NCBI RefSeq assembly: GCF_900299525.1
Contig: NZ_OMKA01000026.1
Coordinates: 248,001 to 312,000 of the forward strand
DNA: 64,000 nucleotides
Direction: 5' to 3'
Source of the DNA: Aquimarina sp. Aq78
GTDB lineage: Bacteria; Bacteroidota; Bacteroidia; Flavobacteriales; Flavobacteriaceae
In this document: one piece after another, positions 54,390 through 63,605 of the stretch
Numbering within the stretch: the stretch's first letter is position 1
How the letters are laid out: the number at the start of each line of letters is the position of its first letter
Translations under genes and position numbers: made by a program
The notes under the pieces: model-generated
Seen by the model: the letters and a program-made list of their open reading frames with translations, nothing else
Databases searched by the model: none
What the model was told of the DNA's origin: nothing

Positions 54390-57300
54390 ATGCTTAATAA
54401 AATAATTAGGTATTCCATAACTCATAAATTGATTATTGGATTACTAACATTAGCACTGATTATTTTGGGAATATATTCATTAAAACAGCTGCCAGTGGAT
54501 GCTGTTCCCGATATTACAAATAATCAAGTACAGGTGATTACCTCTTCTCCAACATTGGCATCACCAGAAATCGAGCGGCTAATCACTTTTCCCGTAGAAA
54601 TTACAATGGCTACCATTCCCGAAATTGAGGAAATACGCTCGTTTTCACGTTTTGGATTATCAGTAGTAACCATTGTTTTTGAAGAAAACGTAGATGTGTA
54701 TTGGGCAAGACAACAAGTTAGCGAACGCCTTGTCGAAGCACAATCCCAAATTCCTGAAAATATAGGAAAACCTGGTATAGCTCCTTTGACCACTGGTCTG
54801 GGAGAAATTTACCAATATGTTATTACTACAAAATCAGGTTATGAAGACCAATATGATGCAACAGAGTTAAGAACTATTCAGGATTGGATTATAAAACGTC
54901 AACTACTAGGTACACCAGGAGTAGCAGGTGTAAGTAGTTTTGGAGGATATCTGAAACAATACGAAATTGCCATACGACCCGAACGATTAAATGCTATGAA
55001 TATATCAATTTCAGAAATATTTAATGCATTAGAAACTAATAATCAAAATACAGGGGGTGCTTATATAGAGAAGAATGATAAAGCCTTATTTATACGAAGT
55101 GAAGGATTAATCGGAACTATAGAGGATATAAAAAATATTCTCATTAAACAGACATCTGATGGGATACCAGTTCTAATTAGTGATGTAGCTAAGGTGCAAA
55201 CCGGGAAAGCCATTCGTTATGGGGCTACTACTCGTAATGGAGAGGGAGAAGTAGTAAGTGCTATTGTAATGATGCTTAAAGGAGCAAATTCTGCAGAGGT
55301 AATTAAAAATGTAAAAGATAAAATAGCATCTATTACCAAAACACTTCCAGAAGGAGTAATGATCGAACCTTTTTTAGATCGGACTAAGTTAGTAAATAAT
55401 GCAATTGGTACAGTGACCACTAATCTCATAGAAGGTGCATTGATTGTCATTTTTATACTATTAATATTACTAGGAAATTGGCGAGCAGGGCTTATTACAG
55501 CATCGGTAATACCCTTATCACTTTTGTTCGCTTTTAGTATGATGCATCTTTTTGATGTTTCTGCAAATCTAATGAGTCTTGGAGCTATTGATTTCGGCTT
55601 GATAGTAGATGGAGCAGTAATTATTGTAGAAGCCACCTTGTTTCATCTTGGAGCCTTGAAACTTAACAAGAGGTTGACACAGAAAGAGATGGATGAAGAA
55701 GTTTATAAATCAGCTAGTAAAATCAGAAATTCTGCTGCTTTCGGTGAAATCATTATTCTTATTGTGTACTTACCCATTTTGGCCCTGGTAGGAACAGAAG
55801 GAAAAATGTTCAGCCCAATGGCACAGACAGTAGGTTTTGCCATCCTGGGAGCTTTCATATTATCGCTCACTTATGTTCCTATGATGTCTGCATTGGTATT
55901 GAGCAAAAAAGGAACCCATAAAGAAAATATTTCCGATAAAATCATGAATTTCTTCTATAAGCTATATGAGCCTATAATCAAATGGTCAATGCGTAGTAGA
56001 ATATTTATTCTGGCAATCACATCAGGACTTTTTATAATAGCATATCTGGTGTTTAACAACCTTGGAGGAGAATTTATTCCAACACTAGAAGAAGGAGATT
56101 TTGCAGTAGAAACCAGGGTACTTACAGGAAGTTCTCTTTCTAATACAATAAAAGCTACAACCAAAGCAGAGAAAATAGTACTCGATCAATTTCCAGAGGT
56201 ATTACAAGTAGTTTCAAAAATAGGTTCGGGAGAAATACCTACCGATCCTATGCCCGTAGAAGCTGCAGATATGATGATTATTCTTAAAGATAAATCAAAA
56301 TGGGTATCTGCTTCCAATCGTTCAGAATTGGCTAATAAAATGGCAGAAGCTTTAGAAGTGATACCAGGAGTGGCTTTTGGTTTTCAACAACCGATACAGA
56401 TGCGATTTAATGAATTAATGACAGGGGTACGCCAGGATGTGGCCATAAAAATTTATGGAGAGGATTTAGCTCGACTTTCTTCTTATGCCAATCAAATTGG
56501 TAAAATTGCCGGAAAAGTCAAGGGAGCAGTCGATGTTTATGTTGAAGAAGTAACGGGAGTACCACAAATTGTAATAGATTACAATAGAGCTCAATTAGCA
56601 AAGTATGGTTTGGATATTAAAACAGTTAACAATACAATTCAGGCAGCTTTTGCAGGGGCATCTACAGGATTGGTTTATGAAGGAGAAAAACGTTTTGATT
56701 TAGTAGTGCGTTTGGATAATAGTAACAGAACCAATCTTACAGATGTGCAGAATCTTTATATTAATGGACACAATGGAGAACAAATTCCATTACAACAACT
56801 GGCAACAGTATCTATCAAGGATGGTCCTTATCAAATACAACGAGATAATACAAGACGACGTATTATCATTGCTTTTAATGTTAGGGATCGCGATGTCCAG
56901 AGTGTTGTAGAAGAAATTAGTACTAAAATTGACAATCAGGTAAATTTTGCATCGGGATACACTGTTGCTTATGGAGGTCAATTTGAAAACCTGGTCAAAG
57001 CTAAACAACGCCTTGGAATAGCAGTTCCTTTAGCATTATTGCTTATTTTCATTCTATTGTATTTTACTTTTGGTTCTTTAAAACAAGGAGTCTTAATATT
57101 TACAGCGATTCCCCTTTCTGCTATAGGAGGTGTCTTTGCTCTTTGGCTTCGGGATTTGCCATTTAGTATTTCTGCAGGTGTTGGTTTTATAGCCTTATTT
57201 GGTGTAGCGGTATTAAACGGAATTGTACTTATTGCAGAATTTAATAGATTAAAAAAAGAAGGTATTACCGATATTTTTGAACGAATTTATAAAGGTACCA

Positions 57301-58778
57301 AGACTCGATTACGACCTGTAATTATGACTGCAACTGTTGCTTCATTAGGGTTTTTACCAATGGCAATTTCTCAAACCTCGGGAGCAGAGGTACAACGACC
57401 TCTTGCAACCGTAGTTATAGGAGGATTGATTACCGCTACTTTTTTAACCCTGGTGGTATTGCCTATTCTCTATTATTATTTTGAAAAAAGAGTACAAATG
57501 AAACCAAAAAAAGCATTGCTTTTACTAGTAGTACTTATTGGAGTAGCAGGAAATATGACTAGCATAAATGCTCAGACTAGTGAAGCAAAAACCATTTATC
57601 AAAGTTTAGAAGAAGTTATGGACGCAGCTTTAAGAAATAATCCAAACCTAAAAGTTGCTGCGTTTCAAACCGAGAAGGAACATGCCTTAAAAGGAACTAG
57701 TTTTAACTTACCCAAAACTGATTTTTACCTAGAATATGGGCAAATGAATAGCGATTTTGATAATGATACTCGGTTTAGTATCAGCCAGAAATTTGCCTTC
57801 CCTACGGTTTATACCAACCAGAATAAATTGGCTAAAGCGACGATAAAATCTAGTGAATTGAATCAGGAAGTGGTTCAAAATGAAGTGATAACACGATTAA
57901 AAGCAACGTATTATCAATTGTGGTTTCTAAAGAGTAAACAACAATTGCTTCAAAAACAAGATAGTATTTATCAGCGATTTGTATATGCTGCAAACCTGCG
58001 ATTTAAAACAGGAGAAAGTAATGCGTTAGAACAAGCAACAGCCAATGCAGAAGTTGCAGATTTGCAAATTAAAATACAGGAGAATAATGCCACTATACAA
58101 CGATATAGATTGCTTATGCAAAAATTGGTAAATTCTGAAAACAAGGTTGATATTGATGTAGGGGATTTAAAAGTAAAATCAAATTTGCTGCCAGTAGATC
58201 AAAATACTACAGCTGTAGAGAAAAATCCAGTACTATCTTTTTACAAAGAACAAATAACTATTGCCGATATTAAGAAATCGGTAGAGGTATCAAAAATGCT
58301 TCCCGATATCACATTAGGGTATTTTAATCAATCTTTTAATGGCCCAGGACAAACCGTAAATGGATCCGATGTGATTTTTGATTCTGGAAACAGATTTACC
58401 GGGGTAAAGTTAGGTTTGGCTATTCCGATTTGGGGCAAACCACATGCAGCAAAAATAAAAGCGGCCAAAATTCGTCAAAAAGAAAGTCAGGCACAGTTAG
58501 ATGTGGTAGAAAATGAAGTTAATACCCAATTAAATATGCTTTTGGAACGACTAGAAAAAAACCAAAAGAACTTGTTATATTATGAGAAAAATGCGCTTTC
58601 ACAATCTGAACTGTTATTAAAACAATCTCAGCGAGGTTTTACAGAAGGAGCTATTGGATATATAGAATATGTACAAGGAATCAATCGGGCACTAGAAATT
58701 CAGACCAAATACTTAGAATTCATAAACGCTTACAATCAAACTCTTATCGAAATTGAAAGTATAAACGCAATTCAATAA
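54390..58778 (+). CDS. CzcA/CusA heavy-metal RND pump fused to its outer-membrane factor
   Basis: This 1462-residue protein combines two subunits that are separate in Proteobacteria. Residues 1 to about 1035 are an RND pump with twelve TM helices. The charge-relay motif DFGLIVDGAVIIVEA (401-415) is that of the CzcA-type divalent cation pumps (Zn, Co, Cd). A new signal-like segment at about 1037-1062 (KKALLLLVVLIGVAG, then NAQ) leads to a TolC/CzcC-like outer-membrane channel of about 400 residues (AALRNNPNLKVAAFQ, ALEQATANAEVADLQIKIQ). Signal peptidase could separate the two. Fusions of this type are known in Bacteroidota. The frame is unbroken, so it is not a sequencing join. Confidence 0.92.
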   Translation: MLNKIIRYSITHKLIIGLLTLALIILGIYSLKQLPVDAVPDITNNQVQVITSSPTLASPEIERLITFPVEITMATIPEIEEIRSFSRFGLSVVTIVFEENVDVYWARQQVSERLVEAQSQIPENIGKPGIAPLTTGLGEIYQYVITTKSGYEDQYDATELRTIQDWIIKRQLLGTPGVAGVSSFGGYLKQYEIAIRPERLNAMNISISEIFNALETNNQNTGGAYIEKNDKALFIRSEGLIGTIEDIKNILIKQTSDGIPVLISDVAKVQTGKAIRYGATTRNGEGEVVSAIVMMLKGANSAEVIKNVKDKIASITKTLPEGVMIEPFLDRTKLVNNAIGTVTTNLIEGALIVIFILLILLGNWRAGLITASVIPLSLLFAFSMMHLFDVSANLMSLGAIDFGLIVDGAVIIVEATLFHLGALKLNKRLTQKEMDEEVYKSASKIRNSAAFGEIIILIVYLPILALVGTEGKMFSPMAQTVGFAILGAFILSLTYVPMMSALVLSKKGTHKENISDKIMNFFYKLYEPIIKWSMRSRIFILAITSGLFIIAYLVFNNLGGEFIPTLEEGDFAVETRVLTGSSLSNTIKATTKAEKIVLDQFPEVLQVVSKIGSGEIPTDPMPVEAADMMIILKDKSKWVSASNRSELANKMAEALEVIPGVAFGFQQPIQMRFNELMTGVRQDVAIKIYGEDLARLSSYANQIGKIAGKVKGAVDVYVEEVTGVPQIVIDYNRAQLAKYGLDIKTVNNTIQAAFAGASTGLVYEGEKRFDLVVRLDNSNRTNLTDVQNLYINGHNGEQIPLQQLATVSIKDGPYQIQRDNTRRRIIIAFNVRDRDVQSVVEEISTKIDNQVNFASGYTVAYGGQFENLVKAKQRLGIAVPLALLLIFILLYFTFGSLKQGVLIFTAIPLSAIGGVFALWLRDLPFSISAGVGFIALFGVAVLNGIVLIAEFNRLKKEGITDIFERIYKGTKTRLRPVIMTATVASLGFLPMAISQTSGAEVQRPLATVVIGGLITATFLTLVVLPILYYYFEKRVQMKPKKALLLLVVLIGVAGNMTSINAQTSEAKTIYQSLEEVMDAALRNNPNLKVAAFQTEKEHALKGTSFNLPKTDFYLEYGQMNSDFDNDTRFSISQKFAFPTVYTNQNKLAKATIKSSELNQEVVQNEVITRLKATYYQLWFLKSKQQLLQKQDSIYQRFVYAANLRFKTGESNALEQATANAEVADLQIKIQENNATIQRYRLLMQKLVNSENKVDIDVGDLKVKSNLLPVDQNTTAVEKNPVLSFYKEQITIADIKKSVEVSKMLPDITLGYFNQSFNGPGQTVNGSDVIFDSGNRFTGVKLGLAIPIWGKPHAAKIKAAKIRQKESQAQLDVVENEVNTQLNMLLERLEKNQKNLLYYEKNALSQSELLLKQSQRGFTEGAIGYIEYVQGINRALEIQTKYLEFINAYNQTLIEIESINAIQ

Positions 58779-58780
58779 AA

Positions 58781-59974
58781 ATGAAAACAAACATATATAA
58801 ATTAATAGCCATATTCATACTTCTGCTTACCTTAGGGTGTAATAATAAACCAGCTACAACTTCTGAGGAAAAACATGAAGAAGCTAACGAAAATCTTGTC
58901 GAGTTGACAGATGAACAAATGAAACAAACTCAAATAGAAATAGGTAAAGCTCAGAAACGTAAAATAGGAAATGAGTTAAGTGTAAACGGAATGATCGATG
59001 TTCCTCCTCAAAGTAATCTTTCTGTTACGGTTCCTTATGGAGGGTTTTTGAAATTTACCGATATGCTACCAGGTACACGATTAAGAAAAGGACAACTTGT
59101 AGCAAGAGTAGAGAATCCTGATTTTATAGAGTTTCAAAGAGATTATCTCGAAGCAGTTGCAAAAAATGAATATTTGAAAGCAGATTATGAACGTCAGGAA
59201 ACATTAAATAAAGAAAGTGTCTCTTCGACAAAAGTATTTCAAAAAGCAAAAAGCGATTACTTGATTAATAAAGCAAATATTCAAGCTTTAGAAAGTAAAT
59301 TAAAAATGGTAGGAATCAACCCTTCTAATGTAACCAATGGAAGAGTATCTTCTATGGTAAATGTGTATTCTCCTATCAATGGGGTAGTGAGAGAAGTATA
59401 TGTGAACACTGGGAAATATTTTGGTTCGGAAGATGTATTGATGGATATCACCAATGCCGAAGATTTGCATGTCGAGCTCAAAGTATATGAAGATGATATC
59501 CCATTAATAAAAAATGAGCAACGTATTCGTTTTCGTTTAGCAAATGAACCAGATAAATGGATGGAAGCAGAGATTTTCTTAATAGGTAATAATGTTAGTG
59601 ATGATAGATCTATAACTATTCATGGGCACTTAAAAGAGGAAAACCAGGAGTTGCTTCCAGGAATGTTTGTAAACGCAAAAATTGAAGTTGGTGCTCGCGA
59701 AGCATATGCTGTTCCAGAAGAAGCCATAGTTCGTTTTGATGGAAACCATTATGTTTTTGCAGCAGGAGAGAAAAGAAGTGAGGGAGAAGCAATAGTTACG
59801 GATTTTGAAATGATCCCCATCACCAAAGGAACCGAAGAAGATGGGTTTGTAGCGATTACATTAGAGGATAAAAATAAAGACATTAGTACTACTCGATTAG
59901 TAATAAAAGATGCTTTTACCATATTAGGGAAGGCAAAAAACAGTGAAGAAGGAGGTCACGGTCACGGGCATTAG
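58781..59974 (+). CDS. CzcB-type periplasmic adaptor lipoprotein
   Basis: This 397-residue adaptor links the RND pump to the outer-membrane channel. Its lipobox Cys is at residue 20 (LLLTLGCNNK). The barrel-sandwich hybrid halves (LSVTVPYGGFLKF, VNVYSPINGVVREVYVNTG) flank a helical hairpin (about 120-180), with a beta-barrel domain after it (IRFRLANEPDKWMEA, LPGMFVNAKIEVG). The C-terminus ends GGHGHGH, a possible metal-binding tail. It begins 2 bp after the pump gene, so the operon is tightly coupled. Confidence 0.93.
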   Translation: MKTNIYKLIAIFILLLTLGCNNKPATTSEEKHEEANENLVELTDEQMKQTQIEIGKAQKRKIGNELSVNGMIDVPPQSNLSVTVPYGGFLKFTDMLPGTRLRKGQLVARVENPDFIEFQRDYLEAVAKNEYLKADYERQETLNKESVSSTKVFQKAKSDYLINKANIQALESKLKMVGINPSNVTNGRVSSMVNVYSPINGVVREVYVNTGKYFGSEDVLMDITNAEDLHVELKVYEDDIPLIKNEQRIRFRLANEPDKWMEAEIFLIGNNVSDDRSITIHGHLKEENQELLPGMFVNAKIEVGAREAYAVPEEAIVRFDGNHYVFAAGEKRSEGEAIVTDFEMIPITKGTEEDGFVAITLEDKNKDISTTRLVIKDAFTILGKAKNSEEGGHGHGH

Positions 59975-59976
59975 CA

Positions 59977-60393
59977 ATGAACACCATTGAAGTTTTTTTA
60001 GAATCAAAGAAAGTGCGTCCAACAGCGATGCGAATGCTGGTCTATAAATATATGACTCAGAGTAATGTAGCTAAAACACTTGGAGATATTGAAAATGCTT
60101 TTACAAAAGCAGATAGAACAACACTGTATAGAACCTTAAAGACATTTGAAGAAAAAGGGATTGTACACCAGGTAGATGATGGAACGGGCACTATAAAATA
60201 CGCACTTTGCGAAGCTGGTTGTAATTGTGATATTGACAGAGATTTGCATTTACATTTTCATTGTAGTAATTGTAGAGAAACGATATGTCTTACAGAACAT
60301 AAAATTCCTCAAATCAATTTACCAGATGGATATGTAGCCGAAGACATGAATTTGGTAGTAAAAGGTATATGTGAGCATTGTAGTGGTCAATAA
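59977..60393 (+). CDS. Fur-family metal-responsive repressor (Zur-like?)
   Basis: This 138-residue regulator has an N-terminal winged helix (about 10-80; TLGDIENAFTKADRTTLYRTLKTFEEKGIV) and a C-terminal dimerisation domain. Two CxxC pairs (CSNC and CEHC) hold a structural zinc. His residues in RDLHLHFHC give the sensing site. It has features of Fur/Zur proteins; which metal it reads cannot be told. It starts 2 bp after czcB, inside the operon it presumably controls. Two candidate operators lie at 53912 and 60395, so autoregulation is likely. Confidence 0.88.
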   Translation: MNTIEVFLESKKVRPTAMRMLVYKYMTQSNVAKTLGDIENAFTKADRTTLYRTLKTFEEKGIVHQVDDGTGTIKYALCEAGCNCDIDRDLHLHFHCSNCRETICLTEHKIPQINLPDGYVAEDMNLVVKGICEHCSGQ

Positions 60394-60394
60394 A

Positions 60395-60430
60395 TGCACT
60401 TCTATTGCATGGCTACTATGCATATTTTTG
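60395..60430 (+). promoter_or_regulatory. Second Fur-type palindrome and internal promoter
   Basis: TGCACTTCTATTGCA (60395-60409) matches the operator at 53912 in 11 of 15 positions, keeping TGCA, the T at position 6 and ATTGCA. The -7 box TATTTTTG follows at 60423-60430, at nearly the same distance (13 versus 12 bp) as in the first site. Confidence 0.6.
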
Positions 60431-60448
60431 TACAAAAGAAATAACCGT

Positions 60449-60817
60449 ATGAAGTTTAATATAACAATGCCGCCAAAGCTTAAAATTGAATATGATAAAG
60501 AATTGTCACTTTATAAAACGGCATTATCTAATAACGATTTATCAAAGGCCTGGGATCATTTAGAGCGTAGCCATATTTTGGGACAATCATACCCCATAGA
60601 GCATTCTTATACGCATTATTTGATGCTTAAATATGGCATGCTTACCAGAGATACCAGAGAGATTTTTGGACAAGTTATTCGTTTGATTGTGGGTGGTTGG
60701 AAATCATTTATTAATAGGGTTCCTATTGGTAATACAGGAGGTGCTAATATACCTCCTTTAAAAACAATGCCTATACCTCATGATTTAAAAATAAAATTAG
60801 AATCATACCAAAAGTAA
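60449..60817 (+). CDS. DUF3703 family protein
   Basis: This cytoplasmic protein of 122 residues (from ATG 60449) has the DUF3703 pattern: YDKELSLYKTALSNNDLSKAWDHLERSHILGQ, with the LERSHILGQ core, then HTYLML-type HSYTHYLMLKYGML and GGWKSFINRVPIGNTGGANI. DUF3703 genes accompany metal-efflux operons in many bacteria but have no known activity. The open frame extends to an ATG at 60371 inside fur; the later ATG follows a promoter and is preferred. Confidence 0.8.
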   Translation: MKFNITMPPKLKIEYDKELSLYKTALSNNDLSKAWDHLERSHILGQSYPIEHSYTHYLMLKYGMLTRDTREIFGQVIRLIVGGWKSFINRVPIGNTGGANIPPLKTMPIPHDLKIKLESYQK

Positions 60818-60819
60818 TT

Positions 60820-61698
60820 ATGGGACACAACCATTCACACGACCACGCAGGAAAGAATTTAAAAATTGCATTTTTTCTAAATCTAGGTTTTACGATTTTA
60901 GAAATCATCGGAGGTTTTTATGTAAATAGTATTGCTATTATTTCTGATGCTATTCATGATTTAGGAGATTCACTTTCTTTGGGTACTGCTTGGTATCTCG
61001 AAGGGAAATCGAAAAAAGAAGCCGATGCTAAATTCTCATTTGGTTACAGGCGTTTCTCTCTTTTGGGAGCGTTGATTAATAGCATTGTTTTGATTTTAGG
61101 ATCTATTTATGTGATTTATGAAGCCATAGGTAGATTATTAGAACCCGAACATTCTGATGCCGGAGGAATGATTGTTTTTGCACTCATAGGAATAGCAGTC
61201 AATGGTTATGCTGCATGGAAAGTAAGTAGTGGGAAATCATTGAATGAGAAAGTGGTTTCCTGGCACTTGATGGAAGATGTATTGGGTTGGGCTGCTGTGC
61301 TCTTTGCAGCAATTGCTATATATTTTACAGATGTTCAGTACCTCGACCCTGCCCTTTCTCTTTTAATAACACTCTATATTCTATATAATGTTATTAAGCG
61401 ACTAAAAGAAACACTATTTGTATTTCTACAAGGGATCCCAAAAGATATTAATATAGAAGAAATAAAATCAAAAATATTACAAGTACCACATATTGATTCT
61501 ATACATCACTTACATGTTTGGTCATTAGAAGGAGAACATCATGTTTTTACGGCACATGTTAAGCTAAAAGACATTACAGAAACCGATCAGATTATTGATA
61601 TAAAATCAGAAGTTAAAATGATCTTAATGATATATCATTTTAGCCATTGTACTATTGAAACAGAATTGGATGGTGAGGTGTGTATGTTAACAGAGTAA
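60820..61698 (+). CDS. CDF-family zinc/cation exporter (CzcD-like)
   Basis: This 292-residue inner-membrane antiporter has six TM helices and expels divalent cations to the periplasm, where the RND pump can take them on. The N-terminal MGHNHSHDHAG is His-rich. The transport site residues fall in IISDAIHDLGDSLSLG (TM2) and SWHLMEDVLGW (TM5). The cytosolic C-terminal domain has HHLHVWSLEGEHH. It starts 2 bp after the DUF3703 gene, forming the end of the metal operon. It is convergent with the cupin gene, only 7 bp apart. Confidence 0.95.
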   Translation: MGHNHSHDHAGKNLKIAFFLNLGFTILEIIGGFYVNSIAIISDAIHDLGDSLSLGTAWYLEGKSKKEADAKFSFGYRRFSLLGALINSIVLILGSIYVIYEAIGRLLEPEHSDAGGMIVFALIGIAVNGYAAWKVSSGKSLNEKVVSWHLMEDVLGWAAVLFAAIAIYFTDVQYLDPALSLLITLYILYNVIKRLKETLFVFLQGIPKDINIEEIKSKILQVPHIDSIHHLHVWSLEGEHHVFTAHVKLKDITETDQIIDIKSEVKMILMIYHFSHCTIETELDGEVCMLTE

Positions 61699-61705
61699 TA
61701 GGAGG

Positions 61706-62083
61706 TTATTTATATTCTACCGTGTTAAACTTTAATAATACATCACCGATATTTTCTAAATTATGTACAAAATCACCTTTAGCATCGTGATCGTAATATG
61801 ATACATCTCCTTTTTGATACTGTATTTCGACAATTCTACCATTTTTATAATGTGATATGGCGGCTCCTTGGGTTAAACAAACCCAAGTATAGTTTTTTGT
61901 ATGCTTATGAAAAGGTAACCTATCTCCAGGTTTTAAAATAATAGACCAAACTTTAATACTATCATCTTCAAATAAAAGAATATCTCCTACACGATCACTT
62001 TCATTGCTGTTTTGTAGTTCTAGTATTTTGGTACTATCCCAATCTTTAAAACTACCAACAGGATTAATTTCTTTTGTCATCAT
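61706..62083 (-). CDS. Cupin-domain protein
   Basis: This 125-residue single-domain cupin has PFHKHTKNYTWVCL (motif 1, with metal-ligand His residues) and GDVSYYDHDAKGDFVHNLENIG (motif 2). Cupins range from sugar isomerases to sensors and dioxygenases; the activity is not evident. It is the last gene of a four-gene minus-strand operon, beginning 4 bp after the Old Yellow Enzyme stop. Confidence 0.72.
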   Translation of the reverse strand: MMTKEINPVGSFKDWDSTKILELQNSNESDRVGDILLFEDDSIKVWSIILKPGDRLPFHKHTKNYTWVCLTQGAAISHYKNGRIVEIQYQKGDVSYYDHDAKGDFVHNLENIGDVLLKFNTVEYK

Positions 62084-62087
62084 AGTT

Positions 62088-63194
62088 TTATACTTCTAGA
62101 AATGGATAATCGGTATACCCTCTTGCGTCACCACCGCCAAAAAGAGTATGGGGATCAGAAATGTCGTTCATTATAGCATTTAGTTGTACTCGTTTAGGAT
62201 AATCAGGATTGGTTAGAAATTTTCTTCCAAACCCCACAAGATCAACTAAGTTTTTGTTTAATAGATCGTTAGCTTCTTTAGGAGTTTTATTTCCTGTAGC
62301 TATAATTGTATGTGTAAAATTAGCTCTCAATTTAATTCTGAAATCTTCTGGAATTGTGGGAGCATCATCCCAATCGGCTTCGCATAAATGAATATAGGTT
62401 ACTCCTATTTCGTTTAATGTTTTGGCAGCGATCATAATGGTTTCTAAAATTTCGGGATCATTCATGTCCTTAAAGCTTATAAAAGGAGATAATCTCACTC
62501 CTGTTTTATCAACACCTATTTCATCTGCCACAGCTTGAGTAATTTCTTTAAGAATACGAATTCTGTTTTCTTTGGTTCCGCCATATTCATCTGTTCTATG
62601 ATTGCTATTACTTCGCAAAAACTGATCAATTAGATACCCATTTGCCCCATGAATTTCTACCCCATCAAAGCCAGCTTCAATAGCATTTTTAGCCCCTGTC
62701 CTAAATTCTTCGATAACCTGAGTAATATCACCTTTGGTCATTTCCCGAGGTTTTTCGACAGGAACAAATGTAGCATCACCATTAGGCGCACCATCAAAAA
62801 TATATACTTGTGTATCTTTTGCTATTTCTGCAGAAGGAGCAATAGGTTGCAAGCCATTTACTTTCGAAGAGCTTACACGTCCTACATGCCATAGTTGTAA
62901 AAAGATTTTACTTCCGTTTTTATGCACTGCGTCTGTAACGAGTTTCCAACCTTCGATTTGTTTCTGAGAATAGATTCCAGGGGTTTTTGCATAGCCCATT
63001 CCTTGTACAGAAATTTGAGTAGCCTCACTAATAATAATCCCGGCAGAAGCTCTTTGTTGGTAATATTTTGCCATTAAAACATTAGGTACATTTCCTGGTT
63101 CTTCTGCCCTGGAGCGTGTCATGGGGGCCATTAAAAAACGATTTTTTAATGAAAGCTCATTCATTTTGTATTTTGTATATAGTGTAGTTTTCAT
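62088..63194 (-). CDS. Old Yellow Enzyme family alkene reductase
   Basis: This 368-residue FMN enzyme has the TIM-barrel pattern of NemA/OYE: NRFLMAPMTRSRA at the N-terminus, FLQLWHVGRVSS, FDGVEIHGANGYLIDQFLR, and GFGRKFLTNPDYPKR. The His/Asn pair in VEIHGANGYL is the substrate-binding pair. It reduces activated C=C bonds of enones or nitro compounds with NAD(P)H. It lies between DoxX-like and cupin genes in one operon, with 3-bp and 4-bp gaps. Confidence 0.93.
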   Translation of the reverse strand: MKTTLYTKYKMNELSLKNRFLMAPMTRSRAEEPGNVPNVLMAKYYQQRASAGIIISEATQISVQGMGYAKTPGIYSQKQIEGWKLVTDAVHKNGSKIFLQLWHVGRVSSSKVNGLQPIAPSAEIAKDTQVYIFDGAPNGDATFVPVEKPREMTKGDITQVIEEFRTGAKNAIEAGFDGVEIHGANGYLIDQFLRSNSNHRTDEYGGTKENRIRILKEITQAVADEIGVDKTGVRLSPFISFKDMNDPEILETIMIAAKTLNEIGVTYIHLCEADWDDAPTIPEDFRIKLRANFTHTIIATGNKTPKEANDLLNKNLVDLVGFGRKFLTNPDYPKRVQLNAIMNDISDPHTLFGGGDARGYTDYPFLEV

Positions 63195-63197
63195 AAC

Positions 63198-63605
63198 TTA
63201 TTTTTGTAAGAGATTATCAATTGAAAAATGGTTGTTTTGCGTTGTATCAATCAAAAGGTAAAAGAACAGTACATAGATCATTTGAAACCCAACCCATTCC
63301 CATTGTTCGGCTAAACAAGAACCAAAAATCAGAACGATCATTAGCATTCCTCCTGTGAGGCAGGTACGATAAGTATACAATCCAAAAACAAGGAATACAC
63401 CAATAGTAAGTTCTACAAAGGGTAATATTTTTGCAAAAGGAGAAATAAATATTTCAGGTAGTATTGTTTCTTTATAAAGGTTTGCCATCCAGTTACTAAA
63501 GGTTTTTATTTTTGGAATCCTTACTAATCCATGTGCTAAAAGATTGATGCCCATTGCTAATCGTAGTAGAAAATAGGCATGATTTTTTGAAGTTGTACTT
63601 TTCAT
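63198..63605 (-). CDS. DoxX-like membrane protein
   Basis: This 135-residue membrane protein has four hydrophobic helices (about 10-28, 50-70, 75-95 and 103-122). The 'MGINLLAHGLVRI' and 'LPFVELTIGVFLVFGLYT' segments are typical of the DoxX/SURF4-like family. Its role is unknown. Its start overlaps the stop of the deacetylase gene by four bases (ATGA), so translation is coupled. Confidence 0.75.
   Translation of the reverse strand: MKSTTSKNHAYFLLRLAMGINLLAHGLVRIPKIKTFSNWMANLYKETILPEIFISPFAKILPFVELTIGVFLVFGLYTYRTCLTGGMLMIVLIFGSCLAEQWEWVGFQMIYVLFFYLLIDTTQNNHFSIDNLLQK

Noticed and set aside
54390-58778. CzcA-channel fusion as a frameshift or assembly error
   Set aside because: The frame is continuous with normal codon use, the joint holds a signal-like segment, and fusions of this kind are known in Bacteroidota.
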